Below are positions 29,044-37,662 of a DNA stretch of 64,000 bases, in pieces. The notes beneath the pieces were generated by a model. That model was given only the letters and a program-made list of their open reading frames with translations, had not been told where the DNA came from and ran no database searches. Source of the stretch: Microvirga aerilata (GTDB lineage: Bacteria; Pseudomonadota; Alphaproteobacteria; Rhizobiales; Beijerinckiaceae). Position 1 is the first letter of the stretch. Every line of letters starts with the position of its first letter. The position numbers and the translations under genes are program-made. The stretch is from positions 94,872 through 158,871 of the forward strand of contig NZ_JAEQMY010000009.1 in assembly GCF_016743775.1 (NCBI RefSeq). Reading direction: 5' to 3'.

Positions 29044-29682
29044 AACAAGGCGCACAACACCCGCCCGGTGTTGCCTGAATGCATGGTCCGGCGGGCGCGC
29101 TCAATGCGCAGAGCATCGGCGGATGCATAATTTTTCCTCATGCGACTGCTGCCTTTGACCCTAGGCGGACACTCATGCATCACCGCAGCGATCCTGGCGT
29201 GTTGCTTCCCAGACGCCGCGGACAGCATTCGCATTAATCGCCGCAACGCGGAGGCCAACCATCCGATGGGCCACCTGAGCGCCACGCGTAATGCGATTGC
29301 GAATCCGCGTGCTACAATGGCCCGGACCTGCCAATCGAGCCCTGTGACGGCAATCTCCAGCTCAACCAAGACATTCCGTGGGTGGTCGCCGGAGCATTGT
29401 CGCGTCGGGCAATAGGACAAGCGAAACGGCCAATCATGATCAGGAACCGTGGGAATGCCAGTGACGGCGGGACGGTGAGCGTTCCGGTGATCGGTCACGT
29501 TGTGTGCGCGGGCTTTCCCTCCCCGGTTCAGGACGACGTCGAGGGCAACGTGGAGCTTCCGCGCTGGATAGTGCCTAATCCGGCCTTCCGCTGGCCGATA
29601 CGGCGATGACGTTAAAGTGGATCAACCCATGGGAAGGGTCCTGGCTCAATCCACGCTCTTCACCTGACAGCGTCAGCGCCCG
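29044..29682. other. non-coding stretch on the right flank of the islet
   Basis: About 640 bp without a convincing gene. Several short ORFs cross it, none with ribosome site or recognisable product. Its middle holds one copy of a dispersed repeat listed separately. Composition returns to the GC-rich norm toward the right end. Confidence 0.5.
29275..29475 (+). repeat. dispersed repeat, copy 1
   Basis: This stretch matches the reverse complement of 38341-38560 over about 150-200 bp, with substitutions and small gaps. Shared cores include TGCCAATCGAGCC, GACGGCAATCTCC, GCCGGAGCATTGTC, CGGCCAATCATGATCA and GGGAATGCC/AGGAATGCC. In the other copy it forms the 5' region and first codons of the L,D-transpeptidase gene. 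Here no such gene follows, so it may be the relic of a duplicated gene start. Confidence 0.65.
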
Positions 29683-30270
29683 TCAAAGCTCCTGCCTGTC
29701 CCAGTGGGGTGCGTATCCGCGCCGTGTTCGGCCATAATCCGGCACGTCAGTTTCCCGGTTTCTCCTCTCGCCGTGGATCAGCCAGGCGAGGGCGTATCCG
29801 GCCGCTGCCGCCGTGAACAGCGCGAGCAAGGGGTTTCCTGCGACCTGCTGCGTCACGGTGCGCTGACCCTGGCGGATGTAGCGCTCCGCCTCCGGGTATC
29901 GCTCGCTCGCCTGTCGGGCGTAGTGCTCGCCGCGACCGTACATGTCGCGGGCGACGCCTGACGCCTGATCCGAAACCTCGTGCAGGGCATCCCGGACCTG
30001 ATTCAGAACATGCTCGGTCGAGGCCTGCGGCGGATCGGCCTGCCGGTCGCCCGCCTGATGGCCGGGTTCCCGCTCGGGCTCGGGGCCTTTGGTGATGGTC
30101 ACGGAGACCGGGTCGCTCGTCGGAAAGGTCTCCTCGATGGCGTGGTCGAGCCTTGCATCCAGGTTCTCCTGCGAGTTCTCGGCCAGATCGTTGTCCAAAG
30201 GTTGCCTTGCAGACCCGTTCCCCTCCCTTTCAGGTGCGGATCGGCTGCCAGCATGAGGGGGGTTTGCCAT
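29683..30270 (-). CDS. DUF883-like membrane-anchored stress-type protein
   Basis: A 195-residue protein. The N-terminal half is polar and contains LDHAIEETFPTSDPVSVTI, a motif common in small rhizobial proteins of unknown role. The middle is a charged amphipathic helix (GVARDMYGRGEHYARQASER), and one membrane helix lies near the C-terminus (NPLLALFTAAAAGYALAWLI), the plan of DUF883/ElaB-type proteins. GGAG precedes ATG 30270. Probably an inner-membrane protein of the general stress response, by analogy only. Confidence 0.6.
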   Translation of the reverse strand: MANPPHAGSRSAPEREGNGSARQPLDNDLAENSQENLDARLDHAIEETFPTSDPVSVTITKGPEPEREPGHQAGDRQADPPQASTEHVLNQVRDALHEVSDQASGVARDMYGRGEHYARQASERYPEAERYIRQGQRTVTQQVAGNPLLALFTAAAAGYALAWLIHGERRNRETDVPDYGRTRRGYAPHWDRQEL

Positions 30271-30475
30271 GTGCGTTCTCCAGGGCGCTCCGGGCGGGTC
30301 CGTCGCTCAGCGTCCTCGGGGTAACGCCAAGGCCGCAAAGGCTGTTCCGGCCCTGCTCGATCCGTGCAAGCAGCCTCACCGCACGCAGCGCCCGTCCGGC
30401 GGGCTCACGGTCGGGATCGGCGTTGACCCGTCCCCTTGTCAGCGCCATGTAAACGCAACGTCCATCAGGAAAGGA

Positions 30476-30622
30476 ATGAACTCCATGGCCGGCAAAGCGC
30501 GCACCAGACCCTCGTTCAAGAAGAATACCCGCCGCTACAAGACGGTGATCGCCCCGGCCAAGGTGCTCGAAGGGCAGAGGAACCTCACGAAGAAACGCCG
30601 CTACGCCAACCGCCACGGCTAG
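30476..30622 (+). CDS. small basic protein of unknown function
   Basis: A 48-residue, strongly basic protein (RTRPSFKKNTRRYKTVIAPA, ending LTKKRRYANRHG). AGGAAAGGA lies immediately upstream and serves ATG 30476 or ATG 30485. Such small basic proteins often bind nucleic acid, but I recognise no family. It is transcribed divergently from the preceding membrane-anchored protein gene. Confidence 0.5.
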   Translation: MNSMAGKARTRPSFKKNTRRYKTVIAPAKVLEGQRNLTKKRRYANRHG

Positions 30623-30816
30623 CTGGACGGCAGACACGGGAAGAACAGCGGATCGCCCCGCTTCTTCAGGGACCGAGGCCACCGGCCACGCCTCGGGCTG
30701 CCCCTTCAACCCGGCTGCAACCATAGGCCTTTCGGGAGGCAGGTTCCGGCGCGAACGGCCGTGACCTAGCCCATCCCGAGGGCCAGCCTCCGCATGGTGC
30801 GGATCGGGCCTAGAAG

Positions 30817-31257
30817 GTGGTGAAAGCTGATGGTTCTATTTCCAGCTCCACCGCGCCTGTGGATGCCTACCACACCTCCGCGCATGACAAGGACCAGCCG
30901 CAGCGGAGCGTCTCGACGACCGTGCAGCTGATGGAGGCCACCAACGACACCACGATCCTGGTCAAGGCGGCCGAGGCGGGGGCCCGGCAGCTGTGGCGGG
31001 ACGGCTACCGCTACTCCAAGGCCGGAGTCGTGACGGTCGATCTCGTGGCCATGGACCGGGCGCCACGCGCCCTCTTCGGCGGCTTCGACCGGGAAAGGGG
31101 CGCACGGCTCATGAGCGCCCTGGATGCGGCCAACGCCCGCTTCGGACGCGGCGCCGTCACGCTGGCGGCGGCGGGCATCAAGAAGCCGTGGGAAACGAAA
31201 TTCGAGAAGCGGTCACCGCGCTACACGACGCGCCTGAGCGATCTTCCCAGCCTTTAG
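30817..31257 (+). pseudogene. UmuC C-terminal remnant (DUF4113)
   Basis: The 146-residue frame matches only the C-terminal third of UmuC-type Y-family DNA polymerases: LVKAAEAGARQLWRDGYRYS, KAGVVTVDLV, ERGARLMSALDAANARFG and the terminal SPRYTTRLSDLP of DUF4113. The polymerase palm, fingers and catalytic acids are absent, and no matching N-terminal frame lies upstream. GTG 30817 opens the frame but has a poor ribosome site. Most likely a decayed umuC left by a deletion; expression as a small DUF4113 protein cannot be excluded. Confidence 0.7.
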
Positions 31258-31353
31258 GACAATCGACCGGGCGGCGGCACCCCATCCGAGCCTTCCAGGG
31301 GGGCTGCTCTATATGAGCTCGAAGCCGAGCCTATTCGGATGATTGAGGGCGCC

Positions 31354-32745
31354 ATGAGAGTGATCGTCTGCGGTGCCGGGCAGGTGGGCTCCACCATCGC
31401 CCGCCATCTTGCCACCGAGGGAATCGACGTAACGGTGGTGGACATCTCGCCGGAGCTGGCCCGGCGGGCGGACGAGAGCTACGACGTCCGCGGGATGGTC
31501 GGCCACGCCGCGCATCCCGAGGTTCTCGAGCGGGCGGGCGCACAGGATGCCGACATGCTGATTGCGGTCACCCGCTCCGACGAGGTCAACATGGTGGCCT
31601 GCCAGGTGGCCTATTCGCTGTTCAACGTCCGCCGGCGCATCGCCCGCGTCCGCCATCACGGCTATCTGGAGCCGATCTGGAAGGGCCTCTACGCGTCCGA
31701 CCAGCTGCCCATCGACGTGATCATCTCACCCGAGGTCGAGGTCGCCAACGGCATCGTCCGGCGCCTCAAGACGCCCGGCGCCTTCGACACCGTGGCGCTC
31801 GCCGACGGCCGGGTTCACCTCCTCGGGGTTCACTGCAACACGGGCGGATGCTCCCTGATCGGGCAGCGGATGAAGGAGCTCTCCAGGGCGGGCGGCTCCG
31901 GCATCGTGGTCGGCGTCATCGTGCGCGACGGCCAAGCCTTCGTGCCGAGGGCCGAGGATCGGGTGCAGCAGGGCGACGACGTCTACGTCATCACGGAAAC
32001 GGACCGCGTGGATCGCGTCATGGCGTTCCTGGGCCACGAGGAGCAGGTCGCCCGCCGCATCGTGATCGTGGGCGGGGGCAATGTCGGCCTCAACCTGGCG
32101 ACCCGGATCGCCCGCCATGCCCCGTACGTCTCGCTGAAAGTGGTCGAGCATTCGCGGGAGCGGGCCGAGTACATTTCCCGCGAGCTCCGGGATGCCGCCG
32201 TGGTGATCCAGGGCGACGCCCTCGACAAGGAGGTGCTCATCGAGGCCAATGTCCAGAGCGCGGAGACGATCATCGCCGTGACGAACGACGACGAGACGAA
32301 CATCTTCGCCTCGGTTCTGGCCAAGCGCGAGGGCTGCACCCGCGCCATCACCCTGGTGAACAAGACCTCCTATGAACATGTGCTGCCGGCGCTGGGCATC
32401 GATGCGGTCGTGAGCCCGAGCGCCATCACCATATCGACGATCCTGCGCCATGTGCGCCATCGCTCGATCTCCGCCCTTTACACGCTCCGGGAGGACTTCG
32501 GCGAGGTGATCCAGGCGACGGCCCAGGAGGGCTCGCGGCTGGTCAAGGGCACCCTGCGGGAGGCCGGCATGCCGGACGGCATGCTGATCGGCGCCATCGT
32601 CCGCAACGGCGAGGTGATCATTCCCACCAGCTCGACCCGGGTGCATCCCGGCGACCATGTCATCGCCGTGGTGGCCTACCGGGCCCTGCGCAAGGCCGAG
32701 GCGGTGCTGGCCGGCTCGGCAGCCGATCCAGAGCACCAGGGCTGA
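31354..32745 (+). CDS. trkA: Trk system potassium uptake regulator TrkA
   Basis: Cytoplasmic NAD-binding gating subunit of the Trk potassium channel. 463 residues with two RCK units: MRVIVCGAGQVGSTIARHLA with GIDVTVVDIS, and RIVIVGGGNVGLNLATRIA with the second NAD fold. Each is followed by a TrkA_C domain. ATG 31354 follows GAGGG; an ATG five codons earlier is possible. Three bases separate it from trkH. Confidence 0.95.
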   Translation: MRVIVCGAGQVGSTIARHLATEGIDVTVVDISPELARRADESYDVRGMVGHAAHPEVLERAGAQDADMLIAVTRSDEVNMVACQVAYSLFNVRRRIARVRHHGYLEPIWKGLYASDQLPIDVIISPEVEVANGIVRRLKTPGAFDTVALADGRVHLLGVHCNTGGCSLIGQRMKELSRAGGSGIVVGVIVRDGQAFVPRAEDRVQQGDDVYVITETDRVDRVMAFLGHEEQVARRIVIVGGGNVGLNLATRIARHAPYVSLKVVEHSRERAEYISRELRDAAVVIQGDALDKEVLIEANVQSAETIIAVTNDDETNIFASVLAKREGCTRAITLVNKTSYEHVLPALGIDAVVSPSAITISTILRHVRHRSISALYTLREDFGEVIQATAQEGSRLVKGTLREAGMPDGMLIGAIVRNGEVIIPTSSTRVHPGDHVIAVVAYRALRKAEAVLAGSAADPEHQG

Positions 32746-32748
32746 CCG

Positions 32749-34239
32749 ATGCGCGAGAGATCGTTTTCGGGCGCATGGTCCCCACCCTACCTTCGTCCGG
32801 TCTTTCACCTGACGGGCCGCATGCTCCTGGCGCTTGCGGTCGCCATGCTCCTGCCCGCGGGCGCCGACGCGCTCACGGGCGATCCCGACTGGCGAGCCTT
32901 TCTCATCGGCAGCGGCATCACCTTCGCCTGCGCCGCCGCGTTGACCCGTGCGACCCGCTGCCGGCTGTCCGGCGGGCTGACCCTGCGCCAGGCCTTTCTC
33001 CTCACGCCTGTCGCCTGGACGACCATCGCGCTCTTCGGAGCCATCCCCCTCTACATCTCCGATTACGCCCAGCTGCGGGACCACTTCACCAATGCGTTGT
33101 TCGAGTCCGTGTCGGGCCTGACGACCACCGGCGCAACCGTGATCGTCGGCCTCGACGACGCCCCCAAAGGCATTCTTCTGTGGCGGGCGCTCCTGCAATG
33201 GCTGGGCGGCATCGGCATCATCGGGGTCGCCATCTCGATCCTGCCCGCCCTCGGCGTCGGCGGCATGCAGCTGTTCCGGACGGAGTCCTCCGACCGGTCC
33301 GAGAAGGTGATGCCGCGCGTGCGGGAGATCGCGACCGGCATCGTCCTGATCTATATGGCTCTCACGGTGGCCTGCGCGCTTGCCTACTGGCTGGTGGCGA
33401 TGACGCCGTTCGATGCCATCGCTCATGCGCTGACCACCGTCTCGACGGCCGGATTTTCCACCTCCGACGCCTCGATGGCCCGCTGGAACAATGCCGCCCT
33501 GCACTGGATCGCGACCCTGTTCATGCTCTCGGGCGCCGTGCCGTTCGTGCTTTACCTGCGGCTGTTTCAGGGGCAGCGCGATGCCCTGCGCGACAGCCAG
33601 GTCCAGTTCCTGGCCATTCTCCTGGCGGCCCTGATCGTCGCCGTTGCAGCATGGTTGATCCTGGCGGCCGGGCACGGCTTTGCGGACGCCCTGCGGCTTG
33701 CCGCCTTCAACGTGGTGTCCGTGGTGACGACGACGGGCTATGCCACAGCCAACTACACCCTCTGGGGCAACCTGATGGTGGGCCTGTTCTTCGGCCTCAT
33801 GTTCGTGGGCGGCTGCACGGGATCGACCACGGGCGGGATGAAGATCTTTCGCTTCCAGGTGATGGTCCGCATGCTTCAAAGCCAGTTCCTGCGCCTGCTC
33901 TATCCACGGGGCGTGTTCCCCCGCGTCTATGCGGGCCGGCTGCTGCCGGACGACGTGATCGGGTCGGTGGTGGTGTTCTTCTCGCTGTACTTCATCTGCT
34001 ACAGCGCGCTCACCTTGGCCCTGATGGCGTTCGACCTCGATTTCCTGACCAGCGCCAGCGCCGCCGTGGCAGCCCTGTCGAATGTGGGGCCGGGGCTGGG
34101 TCCGATCATCGGTCCGGCCGGCAACTTCGCGACGCTCCCGGACGCCTCCAAATGGCTCCTCTGCTTCGGCATGCTGCTGGGGCGGCTGGAGCTGTTCACC
34201 GTGCTGATCCTGCTCTTTCCCCAGTTCTGGCGCGGGTAG
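32749..34239 (+). CDS. trkH: Trk system potassium uptake protein TrkH
   Basis: Channel-forming membrane subunit, 496 residues. The four pore loops are recognisable: SVSGLTTTGATV, TTVSTAGFSTSD, VVSVVTTTGYATANY and AALSNVGPGLGP, each with the selectivity Gly. GGCTGSTTGGMKIFR is the typical loop before the last helices. It follows trkA directly and makes a complete two-gene uptake system. Confidence 0.95.
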   Translation: MRERSFSGAWSPPYLRPVFHLTGRMLLALAVAMLLPAGADALTGDPDWRAFLIGSGITFACAAALTRATRCRLSGGLTLRQAFLLTPVAWTTIALFGAIPLYISDYAQLRDHFTNALFESVSGLTTTGATVIVGLDDAPKGILLWRALLQWLGGIGIIGVAISILPALGVGGMQLFRTESSDRSEKVMPRVREIATGIVLIYMALTVACALAYWLVAMTPFDAIAHALTTVSTAGFSTSDASMARWNNAALHWIATLFMLSGAVPFVLYLRLFQGQRDALRDSQVQFLAILLAALIVAVAAWLILAAGHGFADALRLAAFNVVSVVTTTGYATANYTLWGNLMVGLFFGLMFVGGCTGSTTGGMKIFRFQVMVRMLQSQFLRLLYPRGVFPRVYAGRLLPDDVIGSVVVFFSLYFICYSALTLALMAFDLDFLTSASAAVAALSNVGPGLGPIIGPAGNFATLPDASKWLLCFGMLLGRLELFTVLILLFPQFWRG

Positions 34240-34262
34240 GCCTCATCGGTCCTGCTCCCGTC

Positions 34263-34294
34263 CAGGCTCTCCGGCGACGTCGCCGGAGAGCCTG
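34263..34294. terminator. 32-bp perfect palindrome between convergent genes
   Basis: CAGGCTCTCCGGCGAC is followed at once by its exact complement, giving a 16-bp stem with no loop bases to spare. It lies between trkH and the convergent substrate-binding-protein gene, where a bidirectional terminator is expected. No T-run on either side. Confidence 0.6.
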
Positions 34295-34424
34295 CCCTTC
34301 AGGCCGTTGCCGCATCAAGAGCTGCCGAAGCTCTTCGTGCCCGGAGCACCGATCCGCCCATGGCACCTTCCCGACCCCGCACGCCGCCATCGCCAAAGCG
34401 CATGCTGGAACGGGCGTCACGGCA

Positions 34425-35405
34425 TCATTCGATCACCGTGTCGGCGCCGCTGATCAGGGAGGGCGAGACATCGATGCTGAGGGCCCTTGCCGTTTTCAGG
34501 TTGACCACCAGCTCGACCTTCGTGACGAGCTGCACCGGCAGGTCGGCGGGCTTCTCGCCGCTCAGGACGCGTCCGGCGCAGTTGCCCGTGCGGCGATGCG
34601 ACTGCATGAAATCGCCCCCGTAGCTCATGAGGCCGCCGGCTGTCGGAAAGTCGCGGGACTGGGTGACCGCGGGCATGGAATAGCGCAGGCACAGATCGGC
34701 AAGCTGCGTGCTGCGGAAGGCGAAGTAGGGATCCGAGGTGAAGACGAGCCCGCCCGCCTGCTCCCGGGTGGCGGAGGAAAACATCGCCTCGAACTCCTCC
34801 TCCTTGCTGGCATTCATCACATGGAGCCGCACGCCCAGCGCCTCGGCCGCCATCTGGAGGTTGCGCAGCTGCGAGCCCGAGGTCGGGCTGGTCGGGTTGA
34901 CCGCAACGGCGAAGGAGGAGGCTGACGGGCGCAGCTCGTGCATGAACTCCAGGCGCTTGCGCGACACCTCCACGCTCAGACTCGACACCCCGGTGAGATT
35001 GCCGCCCGGCCGCGACAGGCTGTCCACCACGCCGAGGGCCACGGGATCGCCTCCCATCTCGAACACGATAGTGATCGTCTTCGTCGCGGCCTTCGCGGCG
35101 AGCGCGGCCGGTGCGCCGCCGGAGGCCACGAGAACCGCGACCTTGCGGCCCGCGAGATCGGCCGCAAGGGCGGGCAACCGGTCGTACCGGCCTTCCGCCC
35201 AGCGGTACTCGATCGCCACGTTGCGGCCCTCGACATAGCCCGCCTCGGCAAGGCCCTCCCGGAAGGCCTTGAGGCGGCTGTCGAAGGGTCCGGGGGATTC
35301 CAGGCCGAGATACCCGATCACCGGCATGGCCTGGGATTGCGCGCGCGCAGGCAGCGCGCATGCGGCCGCGCCGCCGAGCCAGGCGAGAACGTCCCGCCGC
35401 CTCAT
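34425..35405 (-). CDS. ABC transporter substrate-binding protein (TrpX/YtfQ-unlike, PF04392 type)
   Basis: A 326-residue exported binding protein. The N-terminus MRRRDVLAWLGGAAACALPARA is a Tat-like signal. The body matches the ABC_sub_bind family common in rhizobia: IGYLGLESPGPFDSRLKAFR, EGLAEAGYVEGRNVAIEYRW, GRYDRLPALAADL, and the terminal FELVINLKTAKAL-like VELVVNLKTARALSIDV. No permease or ATPase gene is adjacent, so it is an orphan, as many members of this family are. Ligand unknown. Confidence 0.85.
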   Translation of the reverse strand: MRRRDVLAWLGGAAACALPARAQSQAMPVIGYLGLESPGPFDSRLKAFREGLAEAGYVEGRNVAIEYRWAEGRYDRLPALAADLAGRKVAVLVASGGAPAALAAKAATKTITIVFEMGGDPVALGVVDSLSRPGGNLTGVSSLSVEVSRKRLEFMHELRPSASSFAVAVNPTSPTSGSQLRNLQMAAEALGVRLHVMNASKEEEFEAMFSSATREQAGGLVFTSDPYFAFRSTQLADLCLRYSMPAVTQSRDFPTAGGLMSYGGDFMQSHRRTGNCAGRVLSGEKPADLPVQLVTKVELVVNLKTARALSIDVSPSLISGADTVIE

Positions 35406-35439
35406 GGTCCCGGCCTCCGGGATGGTCCCGGCCTCCGGA
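35404..35439. repeat. duplicated 18-bp ribosome-site repeat
   Basis: Two adjacent 18-bp units (35404-35421, 35422-35439) differing only in the last base. Read on the minus strand each is CCGGAGGCCGGGACCATS, so the substrate-binding-protein start codon is preceded by two identical GGAGG sites 18 bp apart. Confidence 0.8.
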
Positions 35440-35595
35440 CGCGAGAAAGAGGCGGATCCGCGAGATGGGACCTTCTTCCAACCGCCATCATCCGGGCACC
35501 TCGCAGGGTTCAGGGGCAGCCGCCAGCCTGGGCCGTATCATAACCGCAACGGCCGCCTCACGAAACCGGCCCGGGCGACCCTTAAGGGGAGGTGA

Positions 35596-37341
35596 TCAGG
35601 CCGCATCGGGCTGATCGGCGAAGGCCACGCGGTAGACGAGGAGCTCCTCGTCGTAGCCCTTGATCGGACGCATTCCCATGGGGTTCACGGCGCGCTTGCC
35701 GTCGACCGCGCGGGCCACCGCCCCGTCCGCGAGAATCTCCCGGTCGGCGGCGGAGGCGCACAGGCGGGCCGCGAGATTCACGACGCTGCCGATGGCCGTG
35801 TAGTCGAACCGGCTCTCGTAGCCGATGCGCCCGACCGTGGCGGGCCCTAGGGCAAGCCCCACCCCGAATCCGATCCGGTAGCCCCGCCGCCGCCAGCCGG
35901 CGATCAGGGTCTGCACGCTCAGCTGCATCTCCACCGCCATGTCCACGGCCTGCAGCGCCGGCTCCGCGACCGGGACCGGGGCGTTGACGAGCACCATCAG
36001 CCCATCGCCCGAAAAGCTCGTGAGCGTCGCCTCGTACCGGGTGATGATCCGGCCCAGCGCGTCGTAGTACTCGGACAGGACGCTCATCACCTCCTCGGGA
36101 GCAGCCCTGGCCGAGAAGGGCGTGAAGCCCCGCAGGTCGCAGAAGACCGCCACCACCTCGGTGCGGCGGCCCTCGAGCACGTCGTCGTCGCCCGTGCGGT
36201 CGACCAGCTCCGCAACCTGGGGCGCCAGGAACCGCTTGAGCTTGGCGATGCGCTCCTGGCGTTCCTGCGACACGGCGAGCTCGGCCGCCATCGCGTTGAA
36301 GCTATCGGCCAGCCGCTCGAGCTCGTCCCCCGTCCTGATCTCGATCCGGTGGCCGAACTGCCCGGCGCCGATGCGCTCGGTGCCATCCTCGAGCAGGCGG
36401 ATCGGCTCGGTCATCCTGCGGGCGAGAATGAAGGCCAGGAGGCATGCGAAGGCGCCGCCGGCCAGGAGAAGGCCGAAGGTCCGCCACAGGGCCGCGTAGA
36501 TCGGCCCGAAGGCTTCGGAAAGAGGCTGCTCGACCACCACGGTCCAGTCGGGGCCGGCCACGGGCGTGGCGGCCGCCGCGACGGCTATGCCCCCGGCGTC
36601 CCGGCCCGTTGCGACATCCGCCGGCGCGCGCCTGATCTCCTCCCGGATCCTCTGGAAGGGAGCGAGCGTCGCCTCGTCGGCGCCCCGCAGCACGAGGTTG
36701 ATGTCCGGGTGGGCCACGAGCCGCCCCGGCCCGTCGAGCACGAAGGCGTGGCCCGTCCGGCCGATCTTGATCGCCGCGACCACGTCCCAGATCAGCTTCA
36801 GGTTCACCTCGGCGACAACCACGCCGACGGACGGCCGGTTACCGGTGAGCGCGATCGTCATGTAGGGTTCGGAGTCCCGGTAGTAGCCCACCTTGCCGTA
36901 CCAGAGCCGGTTCATGCGGGCTCCGGCGACCGCCACTTCGGCGGAACGATCCATCCGGCTCTCGGTGCGGTTCAGGCCGATGCGCGAGACGTAGAGACGC
37001 TCCCGGCCGTTGCCGTCGAGCAGGGTGAGGCTTGCCACGGCCGGCACCTGCCGCAGCAGGCGCAGGGCATCGATCTGCCGCCTCTCGTCCGGTTCTCCGG
37101 TCCAGGGGAGCTGGACCAGCCAGCCGAGCTGATTGGTGATGCCGTCGAGGAAGCCCTGGATCTTGGCTCCCGCGGACCTGGCCTCCACGCCCAGAAGCTG
37201 CTCGAGCCTCGTGCGTTGATCGCGGTAGCCGAACCAGGCCTCGCTGAGGCCATTGGCGGCAAGCGGAATGACCACGGCCAGAAACAGCACGAGAAAATAT
37301 TTCAGGAAGAGGCCGCGGAACTGGAGATGCTGCCCGATCAT
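35596..37341 (-). CDS. class III adenylate/guanylate cyclase with Cache-type sensor and HAMP
   Basis: A 581-residue membrane receptor cyclase. It has an N-terminal helix (FLKYFLVLFLAVVIPLAANG), an extracytoplasmic Cache-like sensor to about residue 280 (GKVGYYRDSEPYMTIAL, GRTGHAFVLDGPGRLVAHPD), a second helix (LLLAGGAFACLLAFIL) with HAMP, and the cyclase domain. Metal-binding Asp residues are in VVAVFCDLRGFTPFS and LTSFSGDGLMVLVN, and the transition-state Asn/Arg in AIGSVVNLAARLCA. All catalytic positions look intact. Sits alone; the extracellular ligand is unknown. Confidence 0.88.
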   Translation of the reverse strand: MIGQHLQFRGLFLKYFLVLFLAVVIPLAANGLSEAWFGYRDQRTRLEQLLGVEARSAGAKIQGFLDGITNQLGWLVQLPWTGEPDERRQIDALRLLRQVPAVASLTLLDGNGRERLYVSRIGLNRTESRMDRSAEVAVAGARMNRLWYGKVGYYRDSEPYMTIALTGNRPSVGVVVAEVNLKLIWDVVAAIKIGRTGHAFVLDGPGRLVAHPDINLVLRGADEATLAPFQRIREEIRRAPADVATGRDAGGIAVAAAATPVAGPDWTVVVEQPLSEAFGPIYAALWRTFGLLLAGGAFACLLAFILARRMTEPIRLLEDGTERIGAGQFGHRIEIRTGDELERLADSFNAMAAELAVSQERQERIAKLKRFLAPQVAELVDRTGDDDVLEGRRTEVVAVFCDLRGFTPFSARAAPEEVMSVLSEYYDALGRIITRYEATLTSFSGDGLMVLVNAPVPVAEPALQAVDMAVEMQLSVQTLIAGWRRRGYRIGFGVGLALGPATVGRIGYESRFDYTAIGSVVNLAARLCASAADREILADGAVARAVDGKRAVNPMGMRPIKGYDEELLVYRVAFADQPDAA

Positions 37342-37662
37342 GACCGTATACGTCAGCCGGTTTCGCCGAGGGCTGGCTGAAGCCGCACGGCAGGCATGGC
37401 GCGGTGCGTCGGAACGGAAGGCGAATAGATCATCGAGATCCCCGGACCCTCGGCTGTCGCATATGGGCGATTAAGAAGCCAGGCGCGGCGCCCCGCCAGT
37501 GGTTTGCCTCCACGGTGCGCCACTATCCCCTGCGCCGTCGCGCCGATCCCTCAGGCCGCCCGGTTCGCCGTCCCGCGCGAGGTCACCGTCAGGGCGAGCC
37601 CGCCCAGGACCGGGATCACGCCAGCGGCGACCACGAGCCCGGGCCGGAGCCCAAGGCCTGCG
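37342..37662. other. non-coding stretch between cyclase and transpeptidase genes
   Basis: About 320 bp. It should contain the cyclase promoter. I see a short hydrophobic frame on the minus strand (about 37555-37650) but no start or ribosome site for it, and no other feature. Confidence 0.4.

Noticed and set aside
29044..29682. Short ORFs on both strands in the stretch right of the islet.
   Set aside because: None has a ribosome site, domain or consistent codon use; part of the sequence is explained by the dispersed repeat.
31726..33879. A 717-codon open frame on the minus strand.
   Set aside because: It is antisense to trkA and trkH, which have clear family motifs. Long opposite-strand frames are expected from GC-rich codon bias, and its translation is low-complexity (His, Gly, Asp, Arg).
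37555..37650. A hydrophobic 30-residue minus-strand frame (LVVAAGVIPVLGGLALTV).
   Set aside because: No credible start codon or ribosome site, and it follows the transpeptidase stop without other support. It may be a decayed gene end but cannot be shown.
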